A DNA stretch of 64,000 nt, taken from positions 31,647,778 through 31,711,777 of the forward strand of contig NW_019211455.1 in the NCBI RefSeq assembly GCF_002443255.2, in the 5' to 3' direction. The stretch is from Varroa destructor. Lineage: Eukaryota; Arthropoda; Arachnida; Mesostigmata; Varroidae. The notes below the pieces were generated by a model, which worked only from the letters and a program-made list of their open reading frames with translations, had not been told where the DNA came from and searched no databases. The position numbers and the translations under genes are program-made. This document shows positions 37,038-50,909 of the stretch, in pieces (the first letter of the stretch is position 1; every line of letters begins with the position of its first letter).

Positions 37038-37691
37038 TATATATATACAATTGTGGATATGTGTGTGTCTCTGAAAACGAAGCTGTCATCTTTGTAATAT
37101 TGTTAATTTTGATCGAGTCGTTAGATTATCAACGGCAGTTAGAATAGAAGTATGTTGCTGCTATTCCAGAGTTATATATATATATATATATACACTACCG
37201 GTTGTTCATTTAGGAAAATTATGGTTAAATTTATTAAAAGAACTCTAACGCAGTCAGACTATTGCCTCGTCAAAGTGCGTGAGCTAGGAGGAAAAGCAGA
37301 TATGAAAGGAAAATTACGCTCTCGTCTCTGAAACTGAACATTTAAAAAGTAGCAGGAAACCAAAAATATATTTTTAGAAAAGGTGATGACAATACAATAC
37401 TGTAATGACTCTGACAATTATAAGCAGATCTGTACATCAGAAAAAGTGCAAACGGCAAAACGAAAGCCCCCTTTTCTTTCATTCAGTTAATATTGCTGAT
37501 TTAATAACAGAGCCTTGTTTGTGTAATAAAAGAAAAAGTCAAAACACAATCAGATGTCAAAAAGGCTTATAGAAAAAATAGAAAAATAACTAGATTGTAA
37601 TATTAATAATGATGGTGATGAAAATTTGGCTAACACTGTTTGCGGGAGATATATAGCAACAATATGGTGCGAACTTCTTCATTTTGCTTCA

Positions 37692-37721
<30 letters not shown>
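37692..37721. repeat. CAGC tetranucleotide microsatellite
   Basis: About seven copies of CAGC/CCAG, the last one changed to CAGT. Confidence 0.95.
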
Positions 37722-37724
<3 letters not shown>

Positions 37725-38531
37725 AGGTAACTTACAAAGGAGACATGGCTTAAATAATGGTCTTAGCATGTGTTTTCGGGCATGCTATTAATAATTATTA
37801 TGGATTGCATTAAGATATTAGTAAGTCATCGATATCAAGCAAGTGTCGCCATAAGCAGACAAAGAAGGCGTTTGGCGCTTTCTTGTTAGACAATCGGTTG
37901 CACTACACATTTGAATTACGCGGGTCTCGTCAATGATTCAAATACAAAAAGATAATTACTTTTATGCAAAGACAGAGACCCATAACAAGGTATTATAGAG
38001 TACGTGTGAATGCTGCTAGACCCCAGCGGTGGGAATCAGAGTATTTAGTCGACATAAAATAATGATGGTAATAGCGTGGATAGCCTTAAACATGATGCCA
38101 TATGTCTACTATCGTAGATTGTCGATTACGAGTGCGACCTTTTTCATGAACGTCTGACATGAACAGATCTAATCTGATCGTTATCTAATCTTTGTCTTGG
38201 GGTGAAACGCGTATATGGGCCGTGTCTTGAACAGACTGAGAAAAGTATCGAAATAATGTCGTTCGCATCTACTCCCGGTGAAAGTAAGCTAATAGATGAT
38301 TTCACCTCTCCATAGGATGTTAGCAAACAATAAATGGACCAGGGTACCTGTACATTAATGAAAAGAATGGAGAAATAATCATAAATAGCAACCCTAATGG
38401 GCATATAATATAGAAATAAAAATAAGGGATATATTATAAACGCAAAAAAGAGTATCAACCGACACACCAAACCGACGGTGATGATTTAACCTGTTAATAG
38501 CAGTATAAGAGTACTATGTGTGTGATTATCG

Positions 38532-38534
<3 letters not shown>

Positions 38535-38562
<28 letters not shown>
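38535..38562. repeat. TA dinucleotide microsatellite
   Basis: About 14 uninterrupted TA units, the longest pure TA run sequenced in the window. It gives a Tyr/Ile repeat frame on the minus strand that is an artefact. Confidence 0.95.
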
Positions 38563-38565
<3 letters not shown>

Positions 38566-41500
38566 AAGGTATGCGTGTCTATAAAAGAATCGGTCATGAT
38601 GAGGAAAAATGATGTAATGATAGTGATAATGATAACGGTGATTTATAAAAGTGGTTGAGATCATCGTATTAACAATAACGAGATCACGATGATGAACACC
38701 CAACGACAGCAACAACCATTACTACTGAGAGGCCTTTCAAATAAAAAGCTTCTATATTTTCCTGTATTTTGATGTGTCTTACTTTTTCATGACATGAGTA
38801 ACACAGTAAGTTGCTCATTGCTGTACATTGTACCAAGAAACTATACATGAAGGGTTCCAATGTAAATAATTCATTTTTTTACTCATCAAAATCTCTAAAT
38901 TTCCTTGACGCCCCCGATTATCTGACAAAATATTATAGAGAAATTCGCACTGTCAGCATGCCAAAAACTGGCTAAATGAAGGCTAAATAATATGTGGGCG
39001 ACGACAGGGTCTTTGCAAGCAAAAACACATAAGTATTTTTTCCAATTGTAGGCTGTATATGTTTTTAAAAAGTTGATACTTTACACAATTCATGTGGTGT
39101 CTCGGAAACGGGTTTTCGCAACCTGAGCACTCCAAAATTTAGATAAAAGGATACTAAACGAAGTAAAGGTCAGGGCTTTTCGTAGGTGTAAGTCTATTTT
39201 GATATCTGTGCTACTATAGAATCTATGAAAGCGAGATCTGTCTCACTTCGTTTAAAAATGCAGTTCGGCTCTGCTAGGAGCTACAGCATAAAGAAAGTTA
39301 CTTAGCTCTATAATATATTCTCTATAGAAAAGGTCGATTTTCTCAGTTTTAGCTAAAGAGTACCTACGCTTGCCTGCAAAATACCTATTTATGTCGACAT
39401 AAAATAAGACTTAATTACTAAGCAAATTGACAATATGCGACAGGAGTTAGGATAGCTTCGGCACAGTAAATGTCATCTTATACGTGAATAACGTTATTAT
39501 ATAGGCGGCACTCATTTATGAACAGTAAGTATTGTGATTTTTATCTTAAATTGTAACGTTTTTGTTATCGGTGAAAATTCGGTATTTATCTTTTCTGCTT
39601 CAGTATCGTAGACATCATAACCTGCCAGCAAAATTACTGTGTTCAACTGTGGCTACGATTTGATAGTTGTGACTCATTGTGGGCGCATACAGTGTGTCCT
39701 AAAAGCTAGAGTAGATGCTGCATTCCACAACAAAAATTGCGGTCGTATTTGTTTGCGTGTATGGGAAGGGTGTTCATCAACCGATAAGTTCAAAATTAAC
39801 CACAGCAAAACAAACATTTAACGAATTGGAAACCTCTATATGATTATACTATACTGAGCAAAACTTACTTTGAGCGCATAAGAAGTATTTTACCAGACGC
39901 TTCTGCCATCCATTCATCTTCCAAATGAATTTCTATATATAACCAAATTCTGTTGTATTATTGTTTTATTAACACATATGTATGGTCATTTTCGTGTACG
40001 CGCTGATTTCTACATAACTACTATACTACACTATACGATATTGCATAACTTGAAATAAGTAGACTTGAGTTACAATAGCTAACCTGAGGCATTTAGCTGT
40101 ATCTTATTGCAAGCCTTGAATACCCGATCCGGTATTAGAAAACTCAAAGCTATAGCTTTTCAATATAGACTGGAAGACTGCAACAATGTCAACGAATGGA
40201 GTAATTGCAGTCGAAAGTGTCCTAAAAAAACCAACGCCAAGTATGCCTGTTAGCTAATATCCGATTCGGACTGGGTACACTAGGGAAGACTCAAATTGTG
40301 CGCTTGTTGAGTTGTTGTTTCACATTGAGGTTGAATAAATTTGTCCTACAGTAAATAGTTGGTAGCGATGATATTCACCAACTCGTACGACAGAAATTGT
40401 ACATGGACAAACCAATATATGAATCTTGAGAATGTTTCTAAAATCGAATGAATCAATACAATAAATCAAACACTATACTTCACATCCATCCGCGTCGGGC
40501 ACAAAGCGTATTTAAATTAAAGTTGTGGGTATGGCAAGGGTACTACTATTCGTTTGAATGTGTTACTCACATATATGACGGTGTTTGTTAAATTCAATTA
40601 TACGGCAATTTCAGCGTGGTTTTTCAAAGCTGAAATCGACGTAGAACTATTGAAAGGGGCAGCAGCAGGGAGCACACTATATACGCAGTCGTTTTTTGGA
40701 AAACAGAGCTCACGCAATATTTATGAGGCTTGTCGGCTCATGTCGAAAAGTTTGTTATCAATAAACTCTGCCTCTTTAGGATTAGCTGTTAAAGTCTTCG
40801 TTGGGGGACTAAACATTTACGTAGTGTCCGTTCAACAGTCTGTTGTCTATATGCGTCAATAGGTTGAACGTTTCGGCGTAAGTTATATGTATAAGTGGTC
40901 CGTGCAAGGCGATCACATTACCTAAAGCATTATGCCTAACAAATTCTTACTTGTTACCTATTTCAGGGACTAACCTTTGTGGAGAAAGGATCTTGCTTGC
41001 ACCTTATTACTAACCTTTATTGAAAATAGAAAATTTACCGGACTACGATTGTAAGAATCTAGTATGTGACTATAGCTTGCGTTGATAGGTAACTCTTTGT
41101 AATATTCAATTCGATCTTCATCAAACCAATAAGGACCCGTCCTTGAGTGTGACCATTGTAGCTAGGACGTAGTTTTTCTAAGGGCACTGTTTGACTAAGA
41201 CATATTGTACTCTCACTCTGCGGTTTACAATGGCCTAAAAGAAATCGAGTATATGGAAAGATATAACTAATAATGAAATTCTCATTTTTAAGTTCAATAT
41301 GTTGTAGGTATTCATTCAATTATCTAATTAAAAAAAAAAATGGGCGCCCTGTTTATCTGCAAATTTATCAAACGTATCTATTAGGAAGTAGCCGGACAGA
41401 ACTCAGGCTCTGCTTTCTGGCGTTCTGCTTCGCAGAGTATCTATATTAAACATTTTAAAGTGAATCAAATATGTCTTAGAAAAACAAAAGATCTAGTTTA

Positions 41501-44500
41501 GATCGATTCATCTGTGCGTCCCGAAGGGGTTCCTCAGAACAGAGAAAGAGCTTTATCGGCCACGTGTTTTCTCAGATCGGATACGTATCTTCGCCTATCC
41601 CAGAAAACGTTATGTTCCAATGTGCGGCTCAGTATGCTGTGGTTGAACAACAAAAAGCTCCTATCTAACCCCCACATCAATAGTTGCTCAAGCCTTATCA
41701 CTTTCGTGCTGATAACGCCACTCCAACAGTTCTATCCTTTTTTTGGATACATGTATTAAGGATTTCAGTATTGCGGAGCAGGCTCAAATAACACTGGACG
41801 TGCTTTCTGAAGAAAAGCGATTGCACCGCTTGTTTTGTCGTTATAGGCGTACAATTGAATATTGAATACTCAGATGATGTAAAACAGGCCCTGCAGAACC
41901 TGTAAAATGAATGTATCCGTACCATATCGTAAAGTCATTTTTCTGAGCGGTCAACATTGGCGAATACGTTTCTTGTATTGACCACGCACATGCTGACCTC
42001 AAAAAACAGCTATTCTTCTTAAATTCTCATATCAATTCATGTCCTGACATCGATATAGCTTATGTTCCCGCACACAGACAAAGCTTAACACAACGGAAGG
42101 AGCAAAGGGAAAATTAGCTACGTGAAGCTTTCTCCTTGTAGAGCGAATGCGATAAATAGATATATAGAAGCGTGCTACAGGGCAAAGGTTCAGCTTGTAA
42201 CTGTCAGCCGGTCAACCGCCCTCGGGGATGACAATACTCAGAAATATTTTTCGAGCCTGCCCAAAAAGTCTCTCTTCTCCTTAGAAAACGCTGTTCGTCT
42301 ATAAGAGCAATAACAACAACAACAACAACTGGAAAGGGAAATAGGCACAAAATGAAGATGATAATAATGGAAGAAGCATTACACGGGTGGAAAAGGCAAG
42401 TAGTGACTCCAGGGGTACCATTGCATGCGCTAAATTGCGTGGTATTTTCCAGCTAGAACCTCTTATTTTTGAGAAGATCAGTTGGCTCTATAACGCCAGT
42501 ATCAGGTTAGTGAATCTCTGGCAAACGCATAAGCTACAGGCGCATCTGATGACGCAAACGTGGGCATGATCGGGCAGGAGAAAGGTGTATGGGACCTGTC
42601 CGACGCTAACAGGAAGCAGCTAATTCGTAAACGAAATAGGCACAAACTTCGAGCTACAAGCTACACAGAAAGGAGGAATATCGCTATAGGCAGCACATGT
42701 CTTATATTTCCCGCCCCCGTCCTTTGGCCAGCGACGTATCCCTGGAGAGGCTCACGTGTTGGCGCAGTAGCGTCATAAAATTCTGATTTGGCATTTTTGT
42801 GTTCCAACCGCCATAGCGATTTTCCAAGATCTTGTAAAGAAATGAAATGAGACTTAAGTAAATGTAGTCCGGTTTAATATAATTACCTCTATGAAAACAT
42901 ACTTGTTATTTTTAATGTGTGGCTTACGCCGTCTTTTGGCAAACAGAATTTTTCACTTAAAAAGATAACAGGTAAGTATATGTAACATATTATGGTAAAA
43001 CAACGAATCTCAAATATAACCAGAGGCAGTACGTCTCGCTGAATGGTGTAACACACAGTGTTGTTTTTCTCAGTTTGTAAAAATTGCCATTTGCATTACC
43101 TAGATTATATTTAACATTCGGTTAGGCTATGCGTAATAAAATAACAACTGAACATATTTTGCTGGACAGCACAAGTGTCCTTGCTTGTCGAAATTATAGA
43201 GAAGTTGTCTCCATTAACTTGCCGTAAATCATCACAGTTGTAAAAGAAAACAAAGAGCCTCCTTGAGCGTGCAACTACAATAATTAAATATGGCAACTCT
43301 GAGAAAAACCATTTTTGCTGCAATGACACGTAATAACACAAGTGTCTTCATTTCTAGGTAAAAACAGGGATTCATGTAAATGACGTTCACCGAGAACGTA
43401 AAGCAAGGATTTACAAGCAAAAGATGTAAATGCACTTATACTAAACTTCCGGCGTTTGTCAACGGTACAAGATTTGATCTTACGTGAGGTCCAAAGCGGT
43501 TGAATTGATTGTATCACGTTGAATGAAAAAAGAAGCAGATCACGGCTGACTTACGCCGTGCACTTGCCATGCGCACGGTTGGGAATTTTCTTTCTAGGAG
43601 GATGTTTCCTCCAGCTGTCGTTTGTTGTATGAGTTCGCATTTCAAGCAAGTTTTCTACCCCTATATGCAGGTCATCTCTTATTCAGCAAAGGTATTGGCA
43701 TACGCGAGGACAACATGCATATGACGCCTCCTCAATGGCTTCACAGCGTTGTCGTATCATGTTCTGAGTCCTTCGTTTGGCGCTACCTTTCCTTGCTCTC
43801 GAGAACTCGGATCCTAAAATGGTGGCTTATATGCCTCATTGTGGCCTGTTAAAAGATAAAATATTATGTAATTTCGCTATTTTGGTTTAGTCAATTGCAT
43901 CTCACACAACAGTCTATGGTATACAATTAAGGTATCATAACTAGAACAGGACAGGACATTTCGTCCTCTTCTATGTACCCTTATCGATTTGATACTACTA
44001 AAGTGGAGATTTAATAGATTTTTTTTGCAAAGCTGCGTTTTTCCACGACGATGCTAAATATATTGCTTCTTTGAATGAAATTTTCTGCACAATGTCGTCT
44101 TACCTTCACCGTTATGAGAACCATCAGTGTATCGAAAAAGCTGGCATTTGAAAGGTCTGCAGAATAAATTAAAGGCTAATTTTTTTTACTTTTATCGGTA
44201 TATAAAATTATCAACGTAACGAAAATGTTGGAATCGTCCCAGATGCTGGGTGTTGTTCGAGAATCTATCAATAGTATACAAGTTCACCTTATAGCTTGCA
44301 TCATCGTATTACTAACAAACGTCATTATTGAAAATGCGTATCTCTGCTTAAAGATTAATGCGAAACAGATACGTCTGTGTTTTGATTAGCTTTGTTCTCT
44401 ATGTTCGACATTGAATTATAAAGATGCATATTCCCATTTATTGATGGGTATAGCCCCTTGTGTGTTTTCCACTATCATATACACGACTCTTCATCGAGGG

Positions 44501-45615
44501 ATTCCTTCACGAGGAATTAAAGAAGACACGGAAGTGGGAGGGGAGAGAGGGAATTCGACGAAATTCGAATATACCTTTTAGTTTTGTTGCTTTGCAAGTG
44601 AAGCTTTGAAAGGGTTTGTTACCTTTGGAACTGAAGAACTAAAAGCGACTGAACATTCAGTATGCAGATGACATTTTTTGTGGAGCCCCCTCACGCCTAC
44701 TTGACACTTACATTTAATTATAGAGTCATTGCACATTCTTTCCATCCATCCCCGAGATGGGTCTCCTTCTGCTGCATTGTCACGCTAAAAAATCGGCACC
44801 GCTGCTACACTCAGGGCAACACTGCCTTGACGGTAGTCCGGATTCGTTGTTCAGACAATGCGTTTAAGTCGACCACAAACCGCGAAGCATCCCAGTTCCA
44901 TTTGAGCAGTGACAGATTTTTTTCGAGCATGCGTACAAAATGCTTTACATTTCATGCGAGGGAGAAATACTTCCTACCTCTGTTGCCACTGCATCCTTTC
45001 AATTCTAGGAAAATACACAGAATAGAAAATGGAGAAAGCGAGAGATGGCATCGAGACTGTTTCACTTCGCTGAACGACAATTTGTGTTACAACGACACCT
45101 CTGAGTTGACTTTTTCGTGGGGCAGTTAACTCAAACTGTACCGCGAACTATGAATCGCTCGTATGTTCACCTACAATTACTATTATTTTCATTTCATTCA
45201 CTGGAGCTAAAGTGCCCTTTTACTTGAACTTGATCAGTCATCACTGCTCGTGAAATTTTGTGCAGGTTGTAATTTCACAAGCTGTAGGTAACCGTCCGCA
45301 TGGTCTTGTTGTGAACTTTGCTTAATACTGTTTATTTAAGCTCAGTCTGACAATAATAAAATTACATATTCCTGATCATATATCTTTATGTGCTACAAGA
45401 ATGGAACGCCTACAAGGGTGCCTCATCGCCTCTACTGATGGCCGACTCAGCTTCAATCAGATCTACTGCTATCGCAGCTTCGATGTGTACAATCGATAAA
45501 TACCAATCCATATTCATCTCAATCTTTCAATGAAACTTTAGTCGCCATTTCTGTTATTTCCACTTCGTGTTTTTGTTGTTGTTGTTGTTGTCCTTTATAC
45601 GTCGGTAGTGAGCAG

Positions 45616-46070
45616 TCAACACCAATAACGGGGCCCATGGCAACGCGGACTCAAACATTTTTGCTCTCCTCTTCCGGCCGCTTTATCAGCATACGCTTCG
45701 TCGTGCACGGTGAGTGGCAAAGCATAGTTGAGGGGGTTTCTTGCCTTGATATCACAATACGTCCGGCTATACAACTTTAGTCGCGCAGTTTGTGTTCTAT
45801 TGGCTGTGTCGACGAGTGTGACGGCCTGGCTGCGTGCATATGTCTGTGTATGTACTTGGCTCAATTTAACCGGAGCGCAATCGGAAATAATATCCAACTT
45901 AAAGAGGCAAGATTGCTGTCGGTGTAAAATTCGTTTTTCATTGCCACAGTTACAAGGAAGTAATTAGTCAAGAGCGAGAGAAATATTTGCGACGTAACCG
46001 AATTGGCCTCTATCCCAAACTGCAAGATCCGTCAGTCGCTGATGTGGGTGCCAGGAACGTTTGGCCTTAA
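45616..46070 (+). CDS. tentative small split gene, 3' part, unknown product
   Basis: Two phase-compatible open segments have good splice sites. 45616-45709 ends at CACG|GTGAGT, and 45950-46070 follows a pyrimidine-rich acceptor (TTGCCACAG) and ends with TAA. The joined peptide includes FALLFRPLYQHTLRRAR, then YKEVISQEREKYLRRNRIGL and ends NVWP. The basic, charged look and the FRPL...YKE pattern recall small mitochondrial inner-membrane proteins such as SMIM20, but the match is too weak to name it. No first exon with an ATG was found. It lies just upstream of IFT56 on the same strand, so it could also be a 5' noncoding part of that locus. Unproven. Confidence 0.3.
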
Positions 46071-46206
46071 ATTAAAAATGTGCATTTAATTTTCCCGCTA
46101 TATTATAGTGCCAACGAAGAAAAGTACGAGCAAGCGCCTTTAGTATACAGAGCTTCTCTATCGCGAACCAAAATTTCGGTACGCTTGGTCGTCCCTAAAA
46201 GGCAAG

Positions 46207-49200
46207 ATGCTTTTATCCCGCACTAAGCCTGATATAGCCGCCTCATCATCGCACGGAACTTCAGACTCTATAGGTTCATCTGTAGGCGATGGGAAAGTGC
46301 CAAGTCAAGAGGAATTCCTGTCTCGACGAGATTTCAATGGAGCCCTCGCGTTGCTCGAGTTCCAACGCAATGCCGGTAAGAATTCGCTCGAAACCGACCT
46401 TTGGATTGCGTACTGTGCCTTTCATCTGGGCAACTATAAGCAAGCAGCCGAGGAGTACAATAAAGTTCTGAAGCGAAAAAATACTTCGAAAGAATGCTGG
46501 ACTTATCTTGCATGCTGTCAATTCTATATGGGACTGTATCAGGAAGCAGAGAACTCCGCAGCCAAAGGCGCTGCTGGAGATCTTCAAAATCGTCTGCTCT
46601 TTCATTTAGCGCACAAGGCGGGCGACGAAGCTAAGTTAATGTCGCACCATCAACAGCTACAGGATATACTGGCTGATCAGTTATCGCTCGCTTCTGTACA
46701 TTATCTCAGAAGGTATCCATACACTCGCTTGAAAATCTTTTTTGCTACATATTATAATAGTGTTTGTTATTATTATTTATGTAATATATAGCTAATAAAT
46801 GTATTTGGGGTTTAGAAGCAGTACGCTGAATCTGAAAACTGAAGTTAAATAATGATTTTTTTTGCAGTCACTACCAGGAGGCTATTGATGTATATAAGCG
46901 CATTCTCCTCGACAACCGAGAATTTCTTGCACTTAACGTTTACGTCGCTTTGTGCTATTACAAATTGGACTACTACGACGTGTCACAGGTGCATGTTACA
47001 ATTTTGCGATCTAGGTGCCTAATGGAAAGAATATTATCTACCTTATATTTAAATGTAACCTTTTAGAATAATATTAGGTATTCATTACTCGTTTACGTCT
47101 ACCGCAGTAATTGTATTGAATTCAAAAACTATGAGTCTCGTTGTCTATATAATTCTGTGTGCTCAAACGCGTTTGCACAATTTCGTCCAGTGAATGAACT
47201 TTAATAGCAACCAAAATTACCTGAATTATTAGAAATTGTTAGTTAAATTTAATTGGAGGTTTGTTGAAATAAGTCTCCTGATTAAACAAGCTGTCTAAAA
47301 AGAACTAGAGGATAGCTACATATTGTAAATGGGAAAATAAGCTAAATTATACACGATAGCTTACTAAATGTATGCATAGATGTCTGAACAGGTCTTCACT
47401 AGCCTGATAATTTTTATGTGAGAAAAGGCTGTGTTCTGTTAAGAGGGATCATCAGTTTATCATTATTTGCTTCGTTTCACTATAAAATCATACACGTATA
47501 ACTTATAAGAAGATAACTGTCGAATGACAGCTAAGCAATCGGCCATCTGTACGTAGTTTAAATACTGCCCTATGTTTTCTTAAATATTTGTCCAGTCTTC
47601 ATGTAGTTATAACATTATTGTATAATGTTGTGGGTATCACCTTTTTAACCTTATGGAGTTGCCCCTCAACAGGTGAAGTTTTTTGAAAGTTCGAGTAAAA
47701 TATTGTATCAACATCTGCGCCTACCTATTGTTAAGCTGGCCCTTTTCTGCTACATGTTTTTGCATCTTCACATAGGAAGTGTTAGCTGTGTATCTTCAGC
47801 ACTTTCCCGACTCGGCGACCGCCATTAACCTGAAGGCGTGCAATCACTTTCGTTTGTACAATGGAAAAGCAGCCGAGGCTGAGCTTGCCCACCTGGCAGA
47901 GCTGGCGTCACCGTCATTCGCTTATGCTAAGGATCTAACCCGTCATAATACAGTCGTGTTTCGCGGGGGCGAAGGCGCACTGCAGGTGCTTCCGCCGCTC
48001 GTCGATATATTACCCGAGGCGCGACTCAACCTCGTTATCTACCACCTGAAACAGGATGACATCGAGTCTGCTCATGCACTCATAAAAGAGCTTGAACCAA
48101 GCGTACCGCACGAGTACATACTTAAAGCAGTCGTGAACGCCGCCGTTGGCCAGGAACAAGGCGCCTATCTCCTGCAGCGGGAGCACCTTAAAGTGGCGCA
48201 GCAATATTTTCAACTCGTCGGCGGATCGGCTACAGAGTGCGACACGATACCTGGTCGCCAGTGCATGGCGTCTTGTTTTTTCCTGCTAAAACAATTCGAC
48301 GACGTTCTGTTGTACCTGAACTCTATTAAGAGTTACTTCTACAACGATGACACGTTTAACTTTAACTACGCTCAGGTAAGTTATGAACAGTAAAGGTACG
48401 ATTAAATTTGTTGATGATTATATTAAGCTGATCGGAAGCTAACGGCGGTCTTTGCATCCAACTAGAATGCCGTTTTTTTTTAGTTTTTCTTAATTTTTTT
48501 ATTATTATTTAGTTCAAGGTCTACCAGCAAATGTATTTGATTCGTAGACGTCATCATTGTCGACGCGTTTCTTTGGAGTTTCAGGCAGTTATTTTTTGCT
48601 CTCGATCGATTTAGAAGTTATTAATCATTTATTTCGTCGTCTCACAGAAAATTGTTGGATTTGGCTTAATTAAAGAACTCGTCTGGGTGGTCTTTCTTCG
48701 TCGTCATATGCACTGTTATGAATTTCATTTGCTAGTGATTGACAAAGGTCCATAATCCATCGGTACGATAATCTGAAGAGTATGGTAAGGTTAAAAGAAC
48801 GTCCCACTCAAACTCCTGTAAGCCAGCTCTAATTACGTGTACGATGTGAGGGAGCTAGTTGCAATTGTTTGGGTAAGCGTGAGCAGGATGACTTAGCTTG
48901 TCTATCCCTTTGACCTAATTGTGTTTTCCTTAAGCGTTTCTTAGTGCACAAAGTCTATTCGATTTCCACCGAACACAAATGATAGTCATTCTTAATGGGT
49001 GTCCGGCGTACTTTCCAGAGATAGACATTTATTTGTCTGCTGCTGTACCAAAGTAAAGTAAATCTACGGTCTTTTGTCACGCTTAATAATTCCTTCCCGG
49101 CTGGCTGCCGGCTGACATATTGAAAAACGCCATAGTTTCCTGTACTGCTATTTACGCAGCTTATGCGGCACCCAGGCTCCTAATTTTTGTCCAGATTTCA

Positions 49201-50809
49201 TAGATGCAACATCCTTGACAATAACAGAGTGTTTGTTTACCGATATTCTAGATTAATAAAGAAATTGTTTACATTCCCAGAGACTCTAAGGTCTAGAAAC
49301 ACGCTGTGGTCTAGGTTTGAATCCGAGCATAGACAAACGTCGTTTCGTGCTGGGAGCCAGTCGTCTTATGAAACGCTTACCAGGCGTAAAATCAGAAACA
49401 GAGAGGTTTGCATCAACCTCCTGCCCTCAGTGGGGTGCATTCTGCGGGTCAAAGTTACTGTTTGTGAAATTAGCAAATCGCTTTAAAGCAGTCCCATATG
49501 CACTCGGCATAAATATCTCAAATAATTTTGTTTAGTCCTTGACTTATACTAAACATGAAATGCAATATATATCGAAAACGCATCCTTCTTACCGAAAACA
49601 TCCACACATTGGAGCTAGAATTGAAGATACTGTCTATTATATAATGAAATTATAACGGATTTACAGAGAAAATAAAAAGCGATTTCAAATGCTATATCAA
49701 AGCAATGTAGGGGTAAATGAAAAAATGAACATTTGGCTCACACTTTGCGATTATTTGTTGACCAGCTTCATATTGTACATACTCATAATCTAGAAATATG
49801 GATTAGTCCGCACTTTTCGCACCTAACCTAACCCTAACCAGGGGAACCCTAACCATTTTTAATTGTACGGCAAGCTGTCCATGCTCTTCGTTAGTAAAAC
49901 TATATAATTAGAATTGACTTGGACACGATCGAGTTTGTACAAATTATCTTGTGTGTTTATTATACATTATTTTCGATAGAATACAATGCAAAAAGTGTTG
50001 TGTATCAATGCGTCGGTTGCGAAACGATAACTATGTTCGAAAGACGATTACCCGTTACATCTGGAGGGCTTGTTGTCAGACATCATTGTTTCACATTAAC
50101 GTTGAGTTCCCAACTCGCTCTACTTAGGCTAAAGCGGCAACAGGAGCTTATGCCGAAGCCGAAGACTTATTCCTCTTAATCCAAAGCGACAAAATCAAAC
50201 AGGACTACGTTTATCAAAGTTGGCTGGTACGGTGCCTCATTATGAACCGTAAACCTCAACGGGCCTGGGAACTCTACGAACGTTTGCAGGATTCGGCTGA
50301 ATCGTTTAGCCTGTTGCAACTGATTGCAAATGATTGTTACCGTATGGGACAGTTTATAACGTCGCTGCGAGCTTTCGAGCAACTGGACACGATCGATCCC
50401 AACCCTGAGTATTGGGAGGGAAAACAGGGAGCAACGTTAGGTATCCTGCAAAAGGTTAGTGTATAATTTCGCACAGCGGTAGCTTATACCTGACATAATA
50501 AGTGCTGCTAGATGATTTTTTATATTAGCAATTCCTTAGAAAAGATAACAGTATAATCGCGGCACTAGCATCAGGCAGCTAAATGGCCTCGCGGTTGGTA
50601 ACAAGTGACTTTTGAAGTTTCTAGCGGATTCTCCGCGAGGCATACTAATCATTTTATGTGTCGTTGTTTTGAAGGTGATCGCTGGACAGGAACCTAAAGA
50701 ATCACTCTCGTTCGTGTGGCAGCTTCTCAAAAAGAGCAACAATCCTCATGCAGAACCCATTATTCGTGCAGTGCAGACCTGGGCCAAAGAGAATCGAATG
50801 CCTCTCTAA
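46207..50809 (+). CDS. IFT56: intraflagellar transport protein 56 (TTC26/DYF-13), five exons
   Basis: TPR protein of the IFT-B complex. In the family it supports ciliary assembly and transport of motility cargo. Exons: 46207-46712, 46868-46988, 47776-48375, 50128-50454, 50675-50809, all phase-matched, 562 residues (human 554). Alignment is strong over the whole length: [120 protein letters not shown], ending AKENRMPL. About five extra residues (AYLLQ) sit between GQEQG and REHLKVAQ compared with the human protein. The N-terminus MLLSRTKPD matches the family start closely. Polyadenylation signal AATAAA at 50901-50906. The presence of this gene implies the organism builds cilia (sensory neurons or sperm). 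Confidence 0.96.
49822..49854. repeat. short telomere-like CCTAA tract
   Basis: CCTAACCTAACCCTAACC, then AGGGGAA, then CCCTAACC, inside IFT56 intron 3. CCTAA is the complement of TTAGG, the common arthropod telomere unit; some units here are CCCTAA. Too short to be a telomere; an interstitial trace or chance. Confidence 0.7.
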
Positions 50810-50900
50810 ATTGAAAAAAGATAATGCTATTTTTTTAAATATGAGCACGCCACCTAATTGGGAATTTTTTATGCTTTGTCTTTGTTGCTGACTGTAACTA

Positions 50901-50906
50901 AATAAA
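50901..50906 (+). terminator. polyadenylation signal of IFT56
   Basis: Canonical AATAAA 92 bp after the IFT56 stop codon, the first such hexamer downstream of it. Confidence 0.7.
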
Positions 50907-50909
50907 AAC

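Larger units (their letters stand above)
37038..45615. other. intergenic desert, no gene recognised
   Basis: More than 8 kb with only short or motif-free frames (for example 40554-40862, 44662-45129). Contains TA runs at about 37173-37192 and 38535-38562, the AGCC repeat at 37692-37721, a CAA run at about 42311-42330 and a GTT run at about 45575-45592. No mobile element could be assigned. Confidence 0.5.

Noticed and set aside
44662..45129. 155-codon plus-strand ORF
   Set aside because: No recognisable domain, no splice or start context, composition like random translation.
49300..49335. GGTTTGAATCC-like B-box, possible tRNA or SINE
   Set aside because: No matching acceptor stem, A box or cloverleaf could be built.
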